DNA from: Anaeromusa acidaminophila DSM 3853
GTDB taxonomy: Bacteria; Bacillota; Negativicutes; Anaeromusales; Anaeromusaceae
Assembly (NCBI RefSeq): GCF_000374545.1
Contig: NZ_KB894593.1
Span: 1-64,000 of the forward strand
Direction of reading: 5' to 3'
DNA: 64,000 bases
In this document: in pieces, positions 51,467-60,219 of the stretch
Numbering within the stretch: the stretch's first letter is position 1
Layout: each line of letters begins with the position of its first letter
The notes under the pieces: generated by a model
What the model was told of the DNA's origin: nothing
Seen by the model: the letters and a program-made list of their open reading frames with translations, nothing else
Database searches by the model: none
Program-made: the position numbers and the translations under genes

Positions 51467-51946
51467 ATGCAACCATTTCGCCAGCAAGGAGCTTCGCTGC
51501 TGGAACTGTTGGCGATCTGCTCAGTAATTGTGATCTTGATGGCGGCAAGTACGCTTTATTGGCGCTTGCCTAGAGGAGCCCCTACGGAGGTAGGGGCTCA
51601 ACAATTGGCGGCGGATTTAGCGTTGTTGCGCCAATGGTCGGTTAATACCGCTATGGGAACGGCGGATCATTTTTGCGAGCAGCCTGTTTTTCCCTCGATA
51701 TATTTTGTGGGATCTCCTATTACGAGCTATCAATTATTGCGAAATGGAGTTGTTTGCAAGACTGTTCATTTGCCAGACGGAGTGGTGCTTAATTCTCCTT
51801 GCGGCCGTCAATTTCAATTTAATCAAGCGGGGCGTATGTCTGCGGGGGTTACACTGACTTTGCGGCGCAATTATTGGCCGACGCAGGCAATGCTTGTAGT
51901 CTTGGATATGCCGGGGCGGATTGAGGTGCGCAATGGCTGGATGTAA
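51467..51946 (+). CDS. Minor pseudopilin, GspH/FimT-like
   Basis: A 159-residue protein with a type IV prepilin N-terminus: QQGASLLELLAICSVIVILM, where cleavage after Gly8 leaves Ala as first residue and Glu at +5. Such variants are allowed but rare. The rest is a globular beta-rich domain with two Cys pairs. It opens a cluster in the order H-I-J-K-like, so it should be part of the pilus tip that starts assembly. GTCTGGAGG precedes ATG 51467. Confidence 0.8.
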   Translation: MQPFRQQGASLLELLAICSVIVILMAASTLYWRLPRGAPTEVGAQQLAADLALLRQWSVNTAMGTADHFCEQPVFPSIYFVGSPITSYQLLRNGVVCKTVHLPDGVVLNSPCGRQFQFNQAGRMSAGVTLTLRRNYWPTQAMLVVLDMPGRIEVRNGWM

Positions 51947-52301
51947 GAAGGCGCAAGCGGGAATTATCCTAGCAGAGACGCTGCTGGCTTTTTTCATCTT
52001 CTTCAGTGTCGGCGGCGCCATATTTGCTTTTTTGAAGACGGAATGGTTTGCTGTGCAAGAAGCTAAAGCGCAGTCGGAGGTCTCGTTGGCAGCGCAAGAG
52101 GAATTGGAGCGCTTGCGCACAGGAGAAGTTTCAGCAGGACAGGAAGAACGACAGCTTTCAGGAAGACTGGTCGTGCAGTGCCGCCGAACGTTGCAGATTA
52201 GCACAATCAGCCCTTCTTTAAGGGAGGCGGTTGTATGTTTCAGCTGGCAAGGCGCAGACGGGCGCAAGCGAGAACTGCAATACAGTACTTTGTTTCCATG
52301 A
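51933..52301 (+). CDS. Minor pseudopilin, GspI/PilV-like
   Basis: A 122-residue protein with prepilin N-terminus KKAQAGIILAETLLAFFIFF: Gly at -1, Ile at +1 and Glu at +5. It has a long helix (EVSLAAQEELERL) and a small C-terminal domain. ATG 51933 overlaps the previous gene by 14 bases and has GAGG six bases upstream. It belongs to the tip complex of a type IV pilus or competence pseudopilus, judged by context. Confidence 0.75.
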   Translation: MAGCKKAQAGIILAETLLAFFIFFSVGGAIFAFLKTEWFAVQEAKAQSEVSLAAQEELERLRTGEVSAGQEERQLSGRLVVQCRRTLQISTISPSLREAVVCFSWQGADGRKRELQYSTLFP

Positions 52302-52834
52302 AAAAAAGGCTAAGAATCCTAGATTCCAAGGGATTTACCTTGGCGGAGCTTCTGGTTGTCATGCTATTGTGGGGAGTGCTGTTGAGTTGCATCGTTCCTG
52401 CAGCTAAATTAGGCGTAGAACTGACCCAAGATTGCTTTTCACAAATTCTTTTGCAGAGGGAAGCTCGCTTTCTAATCGATGCTATTTCCAGGGATGTAAT
52501 GCAGGCGAGTTATGTGGAGTCGCCTGACGCAACACATTTGAAGCTGTATTTGAAATATCAAGCGGAAAAGCCTTGTACGAATGTCAGCTATTTTTTTGAT
52601 CAATCCATGCTGCTATTACGCAGAGAACAGAATGGCGGCGGCGCTCAGCCAGTAAGCAGCGGAGCCGGGGCCGTGCGAACTTTGCCGTTGCGCCAATGTG
52701 CATTTTCTCTTGTTCGTGGCGGCGGAATAGTTAACGTGCGCGTTCAGTTAACAGTACAAGATGGACCAAGGCTATTGTCGTTGGAAACACAAGTCTCTTC
52801 CTGCAACGGGTGGGGGCGTGAACATGGGTTGTAA
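52298..52834 (+). CDS. Minor pseudopilin, GspJ/PilW-like
   Basis: A 178-residue protein with a classical prepilin signal: basic leader MKKRLRILDSKG then FTLAELLVVMLLWGVLL with Glu at +5. The globular part has FLIDAISRDVMQASYVES, typical of the GspJ family. ATG 52298 overlaps the previous stop by four bases. The reading frame is open further upstream, but without a start that would give a sensible leader. Confidence 0.8.
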   Translation: MKKRLRILDSKGFTLAELLVVMLLWGVLLSCIVPAAKLGVELTQDCFSQILLQREARFLIDAISRDVMQASYVESPDATHLKLYLKYQAEKPCTNVSYFFDQSMLLLRREQNGGGAQPVSSGAGAVRTLPLRQCAFSLVRGGGIVNVRVQLTVQDGPRLLSLETQVSSCNGWGREHGL

Positions 52835-53834
52835 CAGTTGGAGAAAAAGCGGCAGTATTCTTGTTGCGGTCTTGCTTCTTTGTTTTTTTCTATTAGCAAT
52901 AGGAACTGGCATTGTAACTTATATACATAGCGAAACGGCTACGGCAGCCTCGGTGAGTCGGGGAATCCAGGCGCAATATCTGGCAGAAGCAGGAATTCAG
53001 GATGGTATCGTCAAATTAGCTTCTAATAGAGCGTTTACGGGCTCATATAGCCGTAACCTGGGCGGAGGAGATACTTATAAAGTAAGCATTTTACCTCGTC
53101 AACCATGGCGGCGGCTGATTGTTTCACAGGCGAATTTTCAAGGAGAATCGCGGCAGCTAGTTGTAGAAGCAGACCTTTCTTTGAATCTTCCCCAATGCCT
53201 GTTGGCGACAGAAGGAGATTTGTCTTTAGGTGAGCAGGACTATCTACAAGGCATAGTTTCAGCAGGAGCAACGATACGCGCCAGCCAAGGCGTGTTTGTG
53301 GATGGTCCTTGTTTAGGACAAAAAATGGAGAACAATGGGAGCGTGAGCGTAGGGGGCTGCCATCCTGCGGCTGATTTGACGGTGCCTATTCCGGCTGGAA
53401 TTGAGCGCCGAAATACCCCTCTATTGCCGACGGATCAATTTGTTAACGGCGATTTTTATTATTCCGGCACGCTGTTGCTGGAGCAGCCTTCGACAGGACA
53501 GGGCGCCAGCGGTACAGTTTATGTGGATGGAGATGTTTATGTACCTGCTTATTATCACTTTCGAGGACCATGGTTGTTAGCGGCGAGCGGTTCTATTATT
53601 GTCGGACATGACGCCAATCTGGAACAAGTTTGGTTGTGGGCTGGACAAAACCTGAGCGCGGGCGCTCGGGTGCAGCTTGTTGGCGGAGCTTGGAGCAAAG
53701 GGAGTCTACAGATTGGCGAACAAGCGCATTTATACGCAGCTGCGCCACCTCTTTTTCCAGCATTGCCTTCTGTAAGTACGGATGTCTTTTTGCTTCGCTC
53801 CTGGAATACTTATGAATTGAAGGAGGGTCTTTGA
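52824..53834 (+). CDS. PilX/GspK-like pilus protein with a repetitive beta-rich C-terminus
   Basis: A 336-residue protein. The N-terminus has SWRKSGSILVAVLLLCFFLL, a prepilin-like segment without Glu at +5, as reported for GspK. The PilX-type mark RGIQAQYLAEAGIQDGIVKL follows near residue 48. From about residue 120 to 325 there are short repeated strand-turn units (GDLSLGEQDYLQGIVSAGA; GTVYVDGDVYVPAYYHFRG; GQNLSAGARVQLVGGA), which look like a bactofilin- or beta-solenoid-like fold. It may be the tip adhesin. It starts at ATG 52824, with GGGTGGGGG eight bases upstream. Confidence 0.72.
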   Translation: MGCNSWRKSGSILVAVLLLCFFLLAIGTGIVTYIHSETATAASVSRGIQAQYLAEAGIQDGIVKLASNRAFTGSYSRNLGGGDTYKVSILPRQPWRRLIVSQANFQGESRQLVVEADLSLNLPQCLLATEGDLSLGEQDYLQGIVSAGATIRASQGVFVDGPCLGQKMENNGSVSVGGCHPAADLTVPIPAGIERRNTPLLPTDQFVNGDFYYSGTLLLEQPSTGQGASGTVYVDGDVYVPAYYHFRGPWLLAASGSIIVGHDANLEQVWLWAGQNLSAGARVQLVGGAWSKGSLQIGEQAHLYAAAPPLFPALPSVSTDVFLLRSWNTYELKEGL

Positions 53835-54122
53835 ATGAATGTAAAAAACTGCATGGAAGAACTGGTCTGGAGCCATTTGGATCGCGTTTTGGATTCGTAT
53901 CCTGAGAATGTATGCCGTTGTCCGCGCTGTCGTAACGATTTAGCGGCTTTGGCGCTGAATTTTTTACCGCCGCGCTATGTGGCCACAGACCGAGGCGAGA
54001 TTTTTACTAAAATTAGAGGCTTGGAAGCGCAATTTACAGTCGATGTGATTAGTGCCATCAGCATGGCTGCGGTTATCGTTAATAAAAAACCTCGTCATGA
54101 TGAATCCGCCTCGCCGGAGTAA
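53835..54122 (+). CDS. ComFB-family protein
   Basis: A 95-residue protein with VWSHLDRVLDSYPENVCRCPRCRNDLAALALNFLPPRYV, where Cys-x-Cys-x2-Cys may bind metal, and a mid helix. This is the late-competence ComFB family; members in cyanobacteria have been reported to bind cyclic dinucleotides. Placed between pilin and pilM genes, it may link second-messenger level to pilus action. That link is inferred. The ATG at 53835 directly follows the previous stop, with GGAGGG upstream. Confidence 0.85.
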   Translation: MNVKNCMEELVWSHLDRVLDSYPENVCRCPRCRNDLAALALNFLPPRYVATDRGEIFTKIRGLEAQFTVDVISAISMAAVIVNKKPRHDESASPE

Positions 54123-54128
54123 AGAGTC

Positions 54129-55070
54129 TTGTGGGAACGTATGCGGCAGATTTGGCGGCGGCGGAAATCTGCGGCAGTTTTTGGGATTGATTTTGGCGCT
54201 AGCCATCTGCAAGTGGCGGAATTGAGGCAAACAACTGGCGGGCCTGTGCGTTTGCGGCAATTTGCTATTGAAGATAGACCGTGGGGTGAGAAGGCGGTTT
54301 CCTCGCAAATGGAGGGGGAACTTCTGCGGGATGCCTTAGGCCGTAATGGAATGCAGGCAGAATTTGCTGTAGCAGGTATTGGATCAGAACATTCTTATTT
54401 TCAAGTGTTTCGGTTTCCTAGTATGCCTGAAAGAGAACTATTGGAAGCAGCGCGCTGGGAATTGCAGCCTTTTCTGAAGGAGAATGGTAAACACTATTAT
54501 TACGATATGGCTGTTCTGAAAAGCGCTTCTTCAACTGGAGACACTCTGGTGTTTGCTGCTGCCGCACTTAAAGAATGTGTTGACTGGCTTGTCGCTGCAG
54601 CATACGAGGCTGGTGTAAAACTAGCGGCGGTGGAACCGGAAGTGGTGGCTTTTGCACGCGCCAATGGAGATCCGGGAGAGGCCCTGTTGGTTAAGGCGGA
54701 AGCAGAGCATGCGCATTTGTGTTTTGTTCATCGAGGAATTCCTGAGCGTGTTGAAACGATTGTCAGTGAGAAAGCAGAGCTGTCTGGCTTGGAATTAGCG
54801 GCAGTTTTAACGGAAAGAACGGCGGCTTATCAGACGTTGCATGAGGGATGTTCTCTGCAAAGCATCTATTTAGGCGGCGAGCGTCTAGCGGAAGAGGCGT
54901 TAGGGAGAGTTGTAGCCAAACAGACGGGGCTGGCTGTACAACAAAATGCTTGTTGGCAGCAGGTAACAGCGGATCCTCTTTTTGACAAGACATTTTTAGA
55001 GACGGCGGCTCCAGTCTTGTCTCTTAGTATCGGATTGGCTATGAGGGGGTTCCAAAGTGGTTTGCGTTAA
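54129..55070 (+). CDS. pilM: Type IV pilus assembly protein PilM (actin-like ATPase)
   Basis: A 313-residue protein with an actin-like fold: AVFGIDFGASHLQVAEL near residue 18 and repeated motifs later (LEAARWELQPFL; GGERLAEEALGRV). PilM is the cytoplasmic ring that binds PilN. The start is uncertain: TTG 54129 has AAAGAG two bases upstream, and ATG 54141 lacks a site. It overlaps pilN by 14 bases. Confidence 0.85.
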   Translation: MWERMRQIWRRRKSAAVFGIDFGASHLQVAELRQTTGGPVRLRQFAIEDRPWGEKAVSSQMEGELLRDALGRNGMQAEFAVAGIGSEHSYFQVFRFPSMPERELLEAARWELQPFLKENGKHYYYDMAVLKSASSTGDTLVFAAAALKECVDWLVAAAYEAGVKLAAVEPEVVAFARANGDPGEALLVKAEAEHAHLCFVHRGIPERVETIVSEKAELSGLELAAVLTERTAAYQTLHEGCSLQSIYLGGERLAEEALGRVVAKQTGLAVQQNACWQQVTADPLFDKTFLETAAPVLSLSIGLAMRGFQSGLR

Positions 55071-55584
55071 CTTTCTGCCGCCGGATCAGCGAGGTGGCAG
55101 AGATTGTTTACAAAAATTAATATGGTTTCTTACAGTTGGTTTTTTCATCTTGGCAGTGAGTATAAGTTTTTTTTATTTTTGCCTGTTGCAACGGCAAGAG
55201 GCAAAATGGCAGCAGGCTTGGGATCACTATCAGCTCTTGCTGCCAATGGAGGCGTCTCGACGAGAAGAAGCGCAGATGCAAGAACAAATTGAAAGAAAAG
55301 GGCAGCTGGTGCAGAAGGTGCTGCAGGGGAGCCTTCCTTGGGGCTATGCCTTGGATACCATTGGAAAGAGGCTGCCGCCGCAAGTTTGGTTACAGGAAAT
55401 CAGTGCTGAAGCAGGCGGTCAATTGCGCTTAAAGGGGATGGCGCTTACGCAACGGGATGTAGTGGCTTTTATGAAAAATTTAGAGAGTCAGCCGGCTTTT
55501 AGCGGCCTAAGCCTTGGGTTGGTAGAAGCGGATGAGCAGAGACTAGAACATTTTGAATTGTCGTTACGGCTAAAAAGGCGATGA
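55057..55584 (+). CDS. pilN: Type IV pilus assembly protein PilN
   Basis: A 175-residue protein starting with VCVNFLPPDQR, the PilN motif that docks into PilM, then one membrane segment (about residues 22-46), a coiled coil and a ferredoxin-like periplasmic domain (GYALDTIGKRLPPQVWLQEI). It links cytoplasmic PilM to PilO in the periplasm. The GTG start at 55057 follows GAGGGGG. It overlaps pilO by four bases. Confidence 0.9.
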   Translation: MVCVNFLPPDQRGGRDCLQKLIWFLTVGFFILAVSISFFYFCLLQRQEAKWQQAWDHYQLLLPMEASRREEAQMQEQIERKGQLVQKVLQGSLPWGYALDTIGKRLPPQVWLQEISAEAGGQLRLKGMALTQRDVVAFMKNLESQPAFSGLSLGLVEADEQRLEHFELSLRLKRR

Positions 55585-56135
55585 CAGTTTCCGTGGTTTT
55601 TTGGTATCGTCTTTGGCGGAAACAGTCTTCGTTGCGTAAGTCGGTTGCTATTTTGGCGGCTGTGTTTATTTTGTTTATGGGAATTGTTTTTTCTTATATT
55701 ATGCCTTGCCGAGAGCAGCTGCTGGCGTTGGAAGAGAAAACCAAGCTGCAAGAAGAAGAAAACGAACAATTGGAGCAATACGGCTTACAGGATCAAAGTT
55801 CCAGGAAAGTAGAGACGCAAGAAAAATATATATTGTTGCAGCAGAAGTTACCAGCGGGGCCGGAAGTAGGGGCGTTTTTGCTGGAACTGGAGCAAGCGGC
55901 GCGAGATTCCGGGGTATCAATTGTGCAGGTGCGTCCTCGAGAGGCGCAACAAGAGGCTTCCTGGCTTCAGCTTCCTGTAGAATTGGCGGCTCGCGGCTCT
56001 TTTCAAAGCATGCAACTTTTTCTAACTTTTTTGGGTAGGCTGAATCGGCTGGCAGTATTGCAAAGTTTGGTGCTGCAGGAACAACAAGAAGATGTGCAAG
56101 CTAAACTAACAATTACTATATACTGTGATAAATAG
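55581..56135 (+). CDS. pilO: Type IV pilus assembly protein PilO-like
   Basis: A 184-residue protein with a membrane segment at about residues 20-42, a coiled coil (EEKTKLQEEENEQLEQYG), and a small domain with EVGAFLLELEQAARDSGVSI near residue 95, as in PilO. It pairs with PilN. The sequence is divergent, so position and topology carry much of the call. pilP and pilQ do not follow; aroC does. Confidence 0.8.
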   Translation: MTVSVVFWYRLWRKQSSLRKSVAILAAVFILFMGIVFSYIMPCREQLLALEEKTKLQEEENEQLEQYGLQDQSSRKVETQEKYILLQQKLPAGPEVGAFLLELEQAARDSGVSIVQVRPREAQQEASWLQLPVELAARGSFQSMQLFLTFLGRLNRLAVLQSLVLQEQQEDVQAKLTITIYCDK

Positions 56136-56167
56136 AAATGAAGCATAGAGCAGGAGGGGTAGCACTC

Positions 56168-57322
56168 ATGATACGGTATTTGACAGCGGGAGAATCGCAT
56201 GGACCATCTTTGACAGTGATTATGGAAGGAGTGCCCGCAGGGGTAAAACTGGAAGAAAAGTTGATGCAACAAGAGATGGCGCGGCGCCAGCAGGGGGTAG
56301 GTCGCGGCGGCAGGATGGCGATAGAAACCGATACGGTCCGAGTTACATCAGGAGTGCGTTTTGGAGAAACCCTAGGTTCGCCGGTGACTTTGGTGGTGGA
56401 GAACCGAGATCATGCTAATTGGCTCGATAAAATGGCGCCTTTTGGAGAAGCAGCAGGAGATGCGGTTACTGCCGTGCGGCCTGGCCATGCGGATTTAACT
56501 GGCGTATTGAAATATGATCGACAGGATGCACGGGATATTTTGGAACGAGCCAGCGCTAGGGAAACGGCAGCTCGCGTAGCTGCCGGAGGCGTATGCAAAC
56601 AGCTTTTGGCGGCTTTGGGTGTTCAAGTCCGATCGCATGTTGTCAATTTAGGCGGCGTGGAATCTCCGTTGCAAGGCATGGCGGCTTTTCGAGCTTGGCG
56701 GCAACCGGATCCGCAGACAGCCTGTCTGGATGAGGCGGCTTCGCTGGCTATGAAACAGAGAGTGGAAGAGGCGAAGAACGCAGGGGACACACTGGGGGGC
56801 GTGATCGAGGTTTTCGCAGACGGACTTTGGGCGGGCCTTGGCACCTATGCCCAAGGAGATCGGCGCTTGGATGCGCGTTTAGCGGCGGCTATGGTTTCGA
56901 TTCCCGCTATTAAAGGCGTTGAGTTTGGCGAAGGCTTCCAATATGCAAACCTGCCTGGAAGCCAAGCGCATGATGAAATTTTCCATGCTGACTCGCAAGG
57001 TTTTTTCCGCCGTACCAATCATGCTGGCGGTTTAGAAGGCGGTATGAGCAACGGGGAAGTGGTGTGGCTGCGCCTCGTAATGAAGCCGATTCCTACGTTG
57101 ATGCAGCCGTTGGCTACGGTGGATTTGCGGACTAAGGCAGCCGTAGACGCCTGCAAAGAACGCAGTGATGTCTGCGCGGTGCCGGCTGCGGCCGTAGTGG
57201 CGGAAGCGATGCTGGCTATTACCTTGGCGCAGGTGATCAGTGAACAATTTGGCGGTGATTGTTTCCAGGATCTAAAACAAAACATTGATGCTTATAAACA
57301 GCGTTTGGAGAAGCGAGCATGA
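56168..57322 (+). CDS. aroC: Chorismate synthase
   Basis: A 384-residue enzyme with LTAGESHGPSLTVIMEGVPA at the N-terminus, RQQGVGRGGRM near residue 42, GHADLTGVLKY near residue 110 and RASARETAARVAAGG near residue 130. It makes chorismate from 5-enolpyruvylshikimate-3-phosphate with reduced FMN. ATG 56168 follows AGGAGGGG; the in-frame ATG 56138 lies before that site. aroA, the preceding step, is missing from the window. Confidence 0.96.
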   Translation: MIRYLTAGESHGPSLTVIMEGVPAGVKLEEKLMQQEMARRQQGVGRGGRMAIETDTVRVTSGVRFGETLGSPVTLVVENRDHANWLDKMAPFGEAAGDAVTAVRPGHADLTGVLKYDRQDARDILERASARETAARVAAGGVCKQLLAALGVQVRSHVVNLGGVESPLQGMAAFRAWRQPDPQTACLDEAASLAMKQRVEEAKNAGDTLGGVIEVFADGLWAGLGTYAQGDRRLDARLAAAMVSIPAIKGVEFGEGFQYANLPGSQAHDEIFHADSQGFFRRTNHAGGLEGGMSNGEVVWLRLVMKPIPTLMQPLATVDLRTKAAVDACKERSDVCAVPAAAVVAEAMLAITLAQVISEQFGGDCFQDLKQNIDAYKQRLEKRA

Positions 57323-57867
57323 GACGCAATCTTGTTCTAATTGGCTTTATGGGAACTGGCAAGACTACGATTGGCAGGATTTTAGCGGCAAGGCTTGGTT
57401 ATCCTTTTGTTGATAGCGATCGTAAATTGGAAAGCCAGGAAGGGAAAAGCATTTCTGAGATTTTCGAGCAATTAGGCGAAGAAGCTTTTCGCAGTAAGGA
57501 AAAGGAAATGATTGCCCGTCTATCGCGCTATACAGGAACCGTTATTGCCACTGGCGGCGGTGTGGTTCTGGACGAGGAAAATGTAAAACGCTTGCGGCGC
57601 AATGGAATTTTGGTTTTACTCCAGGCCTCGCCGGAAGTTATTTTGGAGCGTACCGGCCGAAGACAAAATCGTCCGCTGCTGGCGGTGGAGGAACGGGAAG
57701 AGCGAGTGAGGTCTCTTTTGTCTCAGCGTGAAGAGGTATATACGCAAGCAGCAGACGTAGTTATTGATACAAGCGAATGCGGACCGCAGGAAATTGCGGA
57801 AAAAATAGTGGAATTTGTAAGGCAAGGAGGCTGGTTGCGTGGACATCGTCGAAGTAGCCACCGGTGA
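57319..57867 (+). CDS. aroK: Shikimate kinase
   Basis: A 182-residue P-loop kinase: FMGTGKTTIGRILAARLG near residue 10 (Walker A), FVDSDRKLESQEG near residue 32 with the shikimate-binding Asp, ATGGGVVLDEENV near residue 77 and GRRQNRPLL near residue 115. It phosphorylates shikimate at the 3-OH. Overlaps with aroC (4 bases) and aroB (29 bases) point to one unit. Confidence 0.95.
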   Translation: MRRNLVLIGFMGTGKTTIGRILAARLGYPFVDSDRKLESQEGKSISEIFEQLGEEAFRSKEKEMIARLSRYTGTVIATGGGVVLDEENVKRLRRNGILVLLQASPEVILERTGRRQNRPLLAVEEREERVRSLLSQREEVYTQAADVVIDTSECGPQEIAEKIVEFVRQGGWLRGHRRSSHR

Positions 57868-58930
57868 ACGCACCTACGAGATTCATATTGCAGCTGACGT
57901 ATTGGGACAATTACCGGCCTTGTGTTCGCAGGCCGCTTTAAAAGCAGGAAATACGCTAGTGGTGACTGACGAAAATGTGCGGCCTTTATATGGGGGAGCT
58001 GTGAAAAATGCATTAGAGGCGGCGGGCTGGCAAGTACGAATGGCTGTGGTTCCGGCCGGTGAAAGCGCTAAAACCTTTAACTGGGCGCAGCGGCTGTATG
58101 ATGAAGCGCTGCTAGCGGGGATTGATCGAAAGAGACCTATCATTGCTTTAGGCGGCGGGGTTGTAGGGGATTTGGCTGGATTTGTGGCGGCTACCTTTTT
58201 GCGGGGCGTTCCTTTTGTGCAACTGCCTACGACCTTGTTGGCGCAGGTGGATTCCAGCGTGGGCGGCAAAGTAGCGGTGAACCATCCGCAGGGAAAAAAT
58301 CTAATCGGCGCCTTTTATCAGCCTCATTTAGTAGCGGCGGATGTGACGACACTGGACACTTTACCAGAGCGCGAATGGGCTGGCGGGCTGGCGGAGGTTG
58401 TGAAATACGGAGCGATTTTTGACGCGTCTTTTCTAGCATGGCTGGAGAAGCATGCAGTGGCTTTGCGTCAAAAGAGCCGGGCAGAAATAGAGTATGTTAT
58501 TGGCGTTTGTTGTCGCCATAAAGCGGCGATCGTAGCGGAAGACGAGAAGGAAACAGGACGGAGAGCGCTTTTGAATTTTGGTCATACGATGGGACACGCT
58601 TTAGAAAGCGCTACTTCCTTTGCGCATTATATTCACGGGGAAGCAGTGGCTATTGGCATGGTCGGAGCGGCTTATCTGGGAGAACTTTGCGGCGTGACGG
58701 CTCCAGGAACTTGTGAGAGACTGGAGCGTATTTTAAAAACATTTGGGCTTCCCATACGGAGCACGGTATGTTCTGCTGGACAATTGGAGCCGCTTTTAAT
58801 GCATGATAAAAAAGTGGCTGAAGGCGCACTGCATTGGGTGTTGTTACAGGAAGCCGGGGCGGCTTTTGTAACTAAGGAAGCGACGAATACGGATATAAGG
58901 GCGGCATTATGTTATATTTGCGGTAATTAA
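57839..58930 (+). CDS. aroB: 3-dehydroquinate synthase
   Basis: A 363-residue enzyme with GGGVVGDLAGFVAATFLRG near residue 104, LLAQVDSSVGGKVAVNHPQG near residue 132, and the metal ligands in NFGHTMGHALE near residue 246. It converts DAHP to 3-dehydroquinate. The GTG start at 57839, with AAGGAGG eight bases upstream, overlaps aroK by 29 bases. It ends the aromatic block and is followed by a terminator. Confidence 0.96.
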   Translation: MDIVEVATGERTYEIHIAADVLGQLPALCSQAALKAGNTLVVTDENVRPLYGGAVKNALEAAGWQVRMAVVPAGESAKTFNWAQRLYDEALLAGIDRKRPIIALGGGVVGDLAGFVAATFLRGVPFVQLPTTLLAQVDSSVGGKVAVNHPQGKNLIGAFYQPHLVAADVTTLDTLPEREWAGGLAEVVKYGAIFDASFLAWLEKHAVALRQKSRAEIEYVIGVCCRHKAAIVAEDEKETGRRALLNFGHTMGHALESATSFAHYIHGEAVAIGMVGAAYLGELCGVTAPGTCERLERILKTFGLPIRSTVCSAGQLEPLLMHDKKVAEGALHWVLLQEAGAAFVTKEATNTDIRAALCYICGN

Positions 58931-58940
58931 AACACAAAAG

Positions 58941-58982
58941 TACTCTTGATTGGAGAATTTTTCAATCAAGAGTATTTTTTAT
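58941..58982 (+). terminator. Terminator after aroB
   Basis: TACTCTTGATTG (58941-58952) pairs with CAATCAAGAGTA (58963-58974), 12 perfect base pairs, followed by TTTTTTATT. Confidence 0.94.
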
Positions 58983-59085
58983 TGCAATTATGGGAGGAAT
59001 TTTTCTTTATTAGTGGAATCATTCTAAATGTTTGCATTTATAGTTGTATAAACAACGTAAATTAGAGGTAGGAGTTGAAGCAAGG

Positions 59086-60219
59086 GTGACACGGAAGAAA
59101 AAAATACTCACAGTTACGGTTCTTGTTGTAGTTGTACTGTCTGCGATTATTGGCTTTCGCATCTACAGCAATATTTCAGCGAATAAAGAGCGGGCGGCCC
59201 GTATGGCGCAGGGAAAGATACCCAATGTTACGACCGCAGTAGTTGGACGTCAGAATTTGCAGCCGGTACTGATTTTTTCAGGTAGTCTGGAGCCTGTTTG
59301 GAATGCTGATGTATCCGCAAAGGTGGATGGCCGCCTTGATCGCGTGCTTGTAGAAGAAGGCGACCAGGTAGCTGCGGGAACGTTGCTGGCGCAAATGGAT
59401 ACGGCGGAACTGGAAGCGCAGGTTATTCAGGCGGAGGGAAACTTGTTGTCGAAAAAAGCCGATTTAGAACAGGCGCAGTTAGATTTGCAGCGCATGGAAT
59501 CTTTATCTGAACAAGGCGCTGTTTCGGTCGCCTCTTTGGATACGGCTAGGACGAAGAGAGATCTTGCTATCGGCCAGGTACGTTCGTATGAGGGCAGTTT
59601 GGCTTTGGCCAAAGCTAAACTGGATTATACCCAGGTGCGGTCTCCGAAAGCGGGTGTAATTACCAAGCGCTTTTTGCAGTCTGGGGGCTACACTAAATTG
59701 GGAACCGCTATTGTAACGGTGGCTGATTTAACCTCGTTGCTGGCGAAAGTAACGGTCGGTGAAGCGCAGGTGAGCGATGTAGCTGTGGGTAAGAAAGTGT
59801 CTGTGCGCATAGAAGCCTTGGGGAATCAAATTTTCGAGGGCGTTATTGTGCGTGTGTCTCCGTCTGCGGCGACGGCTTCTCGCGCCTTTATGGCGGAAAT
59901 TGAAATTTCCAATCCGACAGGGATATTGAAACCGGGCATGTTTGCTAAAGCGGAAGTGACTGGTGCGGCGCACCACAATGCCTTGGTAGTGCCTGAAAGC
60001 GCCTTAGTAATGAGGGAAGACCAAAAAACTGTCTACGTGGTCAATGCCGAAAGAAGGGTGCAGCAACGTTTGCTGAAAACCGGTTATATCGGCGGCGGTT
60101 GGGCTGAGATTTTGGAAGGATTGCAAGAAGGAGAGCAAATTGTAACTTCCGGTCAAAACAAACTGCGTGACGGAGCAAAAATTGACGCAGGCGACAGTGA
60201 AGCGGAGGCCGCAAAATGA
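59086..60219 (+). CDS. RND efflux periplasmic adaptor (membrane fusion protein)
   Basis: A 377-residue protein with an N-terminal anchor (about residues 8-28), a lipoyl-like domain (VDGRLDRVLVEEGDQVAAGT near residue 80), a short helical hairpin, and beta-barrel and membrane-proximal domains (GILKPGMFAKAEV near residue 280). It connects the RND pump to an outer-membrane channel, so it is evidence for a diderm cell. GTG 59086 is chosen; the site AGGTAGGAG is about 11 bases upstream. A small inverted repeat, GTTG-TATAAA-CAAC (59043-59056), lies upstream and could be an operator. No tolC is seen. Confidence 0.92.
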   Translation: MTRKKKILTVTVLVVVVLSAIIGFRIYSNISANKERAARMAQGKIPNVTTAVVGRQNLQPVLIFSGSLEPVWNADVSAKVDGRLDRVLVEEGDQVAAGTLLAQMDTAELEAQVIQAEGNLLSKKADLEQAQLDLQRMESLSEQGAVSVASLDTARTKRDLAIGQVRSYEGSLALAKAKLDYTQVRSPKAGVITKRFLQSGGYTKLGTAIVTVADLTSLLAKVTVGEAQVSDVAVGKKVSVRIEALGNQIFEGVIVRVSPSAATASRAFMAEIEISNPTGILKPGMFAKAEVTGAAHHNALVVPESALVMREDQKTVYVVNAERRVQQRLLKTGYIGGGWAEILEGLQEGEQIVTSGQNKLRDGAKIDAGDSEAEAAK

